DNA from: Flavobacteriales bacterium
GTDB lineage: Bacteria; Bacteroidota; Bacteroidia; Flavobacteriales_D; Sanyastnellaceae
Assembly (NCBI GenBank): GCA_029242765.1
Contig: JAQWTJ010000105.1
Span: 1 to 63,908 of the forward strand
Direction: 5' to 3'
Length of the DNA: 63,908 nucleotides
Position 1 is the first letter of the stretch; the number at the start of each line of letters is the position of its first letter. This document shows, piece after piece, positions 63,081 through 63,908 of this stretch. The notes below the pieces were generated by a model, which did not search any database, had not been told where the DNA came from, and saw only the letters and a list, made by a program, of their open reading frames with translations. The translations under genes were made by a program, and so were the position numbers.

Positions 63081-63908
63081 TTACTCAGCCTCAAGAGCGT
63101 CAAGGCGGGCGAGTATCAGAACCAATTGGGCATTAATCTCCGCAATGGCCAATTGGTTTGACACGATAAAGACTAAGCTGCCGTTGTCAGCTGCAGTACG
63201 TGAGGCTGTCTCCGCGGCGATGGCCGCAACGTTGGCTGCGATATCCGTCACATTCGTGGCGATGCCAGCGTCAGCATCCGCCTCGTTCTGGTTCACGTCA
63301 CCCTGGAGTGTAGCATCGGCAGCAGCGAACTCGGTGCGAATTAAAGCGCGGTCCGTGTCGCCATCAGCTTCGTTGGTGTCAACATCACCCTGGAGTGTAG
63401 CATCAGCAGCAGCGAACTCGGTGCGAATAGCAGCGCGGTCCGTGTCGCCATCAGATTCGTTGGTGTCAACATCAGATTGAATCACACCCCGAGCAGTAGC
63501 CGAAGCAGTTTCGCCAGCGTCCACATAAGACTTGTTTGCTAGATGATCATCAGACGTAGGATCAGCGGAGGCTACAACGTAGCCAGTGAATGTTCCGTTG
63601 CTCGAGACCAAATTGGAAGCAGTTAAGTCACCATTGACAGTCAATCCAGTAATCCCGGATTCCGTACTCAGCTCGGTGCCTGTCAAATCAAAGGCATCGT
63701 TGCTCTCCACCGCAGCAGCAATAGCTGCTGGGCTCGAAGAGATATTATTAATCTGCGTTTGCAAGTCCGTAACATCCGCATTCGTAGCTGCCGTCTCTGT
63801 GGCAAGGGCTGTCTCGACGTCATCAATACGTCCAGAAAGAACGATTGTCTCGGCACTTTCCAGGTCAGCAATCCGTGTCTCATGATCCGTGATGTTCGAA
63901 CTGTTTCC
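63081..63908 (-). CDS. fibre-like repeat protein (5' part outside window)
   Basis: At least 275 residues; the reading frame is open to base 63908 and continues beyond. The visible part is rich in Ala, Asp, Thr and Asn with heptad-like repeats (ITDHETRIADLESAE, IDDVETALATETAAT), a segment resembling phage tail-fibre/Chaperone-of-endosialidase proteins (SNGTFTGYVVASADPTSDDH, LANKSYVDAG), two 29-residue tandem repeats, and a terminal coiled coil (LAIAEINAQLVLILARLDALEAE). It probably forms a trimeric fibre or surface stalk. A single Lys is seen. No phage genes are adjacent. Confidence 0.7.
   Translation of the reverse strand, partial: GNSSNITDHETRIADLESAETIVLSGRIDDVETALATETAATNADVTDLQTQINNISSSPAAIAAAVESNDAFDLTGTELSTESGITGLTVNGDLTASNLVSSNGTFTGYVVASADPTSDDHLANKSYVDAGETASATARGVIQSDVDTNESDGDTDRAAIRTEFAAADATLQGDVDTNEADGDTDRALIRTEFAAADATLQGDVNQNEADADAGIATNVTDIAANVAAIAAETASRTAADNGSLVFIVSNQLAIAEINAQLVLILARLDALEAE
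63300..63473 (-). repeat. two 87-base tandem repeats in the fibre-like gene
   Basis: Two near-identical copies (63300-63386 and 63387-63473), each encoding 29 residues beginning DVDTNE and ending ATLQG, with a degenerate third copy to the left (DVNQNEADADAG). High identity suggests recent duplication. Confidence 0.9.

Noticed and set aside
1-63908. tRNA, rRNA, CRISPR, transposase, toxin-antitoxin or defence genes
   Set aside because: None was recognised on either strand when reading the coding regions and gaps; a dedicated RNA search was not possible here.

Overview
The window comes from a Bacteroidota chromosome, most likely a free-living aerobic marine member of the Flavobacteriales (Cryomorphaceae/Schleiferiaceae-like). 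The evidence is an alternative complex III (act) operon joined to an A-type cytochrome oxidase, type IX secretion (T9SS) cargo with C-terminal sorting domains, PorZ, a eukaryote-like class Ia ribonucleotide reductase, and several upstream sequences matching the Bacteroidota sigma-A promoter (TTG ... TAnnTTTG). GC is roughly 50-57% by eye. There is no rRNA, so the placement is an inference. I saw no tRNA, CRISPR array, insertion sequence, prophage or defence system. No gap between genes exceeds 300 bases.

Layout. 1-10.8 kb (minus): respiratory operon actA-actB-actC-actD-actE-actF-coxB-coxA, where coxA runs off the left edge. 10.9-13.9 kb (minus): PorZ with a translationally coupled SPOR-like protein. 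14.0-18.6 kb (plus): rimP-nusA-infB behind a structured leader that ends in an intrinsic terminator. 18.7-38.8 kb (minus): a long run of gcvP, two T9SS cargo proteins, a GH3-family enzyme, udk, an EamA transporter, 3-hydroxyanthranilate dioxygenase, a Cys-rich T9SS protein, a DUF2723/GT117 membrane protein, purN, a MarC-family protein, rnhA and a glutaryl-CoA-type dehydrogenase. 38.9-41.8 kb (plus): a UbiA-like membrane protein, kynU and an RCK-domain K+ transport regulator. 41.8-46.3 kb (minus): a gliding/T9SS type-B protein, an Ig-like lipoprotein, msrC and comF. 46.4-47.2 kb (plus): DUF72. 47.2-50.6 kb (minus): secA. 50.9-54.5 kb (plus): nrdB-nrdA. 54.5-56.0 kb (minus): ctaA and a metal-binding lipoprotein. 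56.0-61.6 kb (plus): EamA, rplU-rpmA, serS, an unknown lipoprotein and a TPR protein. 61.6-63.9 kb (minus): a YhhN-family protein, a dockerin-like secreted protein and a fibre-like repeat protein cut by the right edge.

The respiratory genes form one chain: ACIII oxidises menaquinol and passes electrons to the haem-copper oxidase, and ctaA (haem A) and the small metal-binding lipoprotein at 55.6 kb may serve oxidase maturation. kynU, 3-hydroxyanthranilate dioxygenase and the glutaryl-CoA dehydrogenase homologue all fit tryptophan catabolism and de novo NAD synthesis.

The most unusual signal is compositional. Two predicted T9SS-secreted proteins have passenger regions with no lysine and no arginine at all: 772 consecutive residues in the 25.5-28.0 kb gene and 438 in the 41.8-43.4 kb gene. 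A third (34.0-35.9 kb) has no lysine for 584 residues. Basic residues remain in the signal peptide and the C-terminal sorting domain. Other points worth checking are the attenuator-like rimP leader, a PAAKK-repeat tail on ribosomal protein L21, a His-rich coiled-coil insertion in the CuA subunit, and a T9SS gene translationally coupled to gcvP with a promoter inside gcvP.
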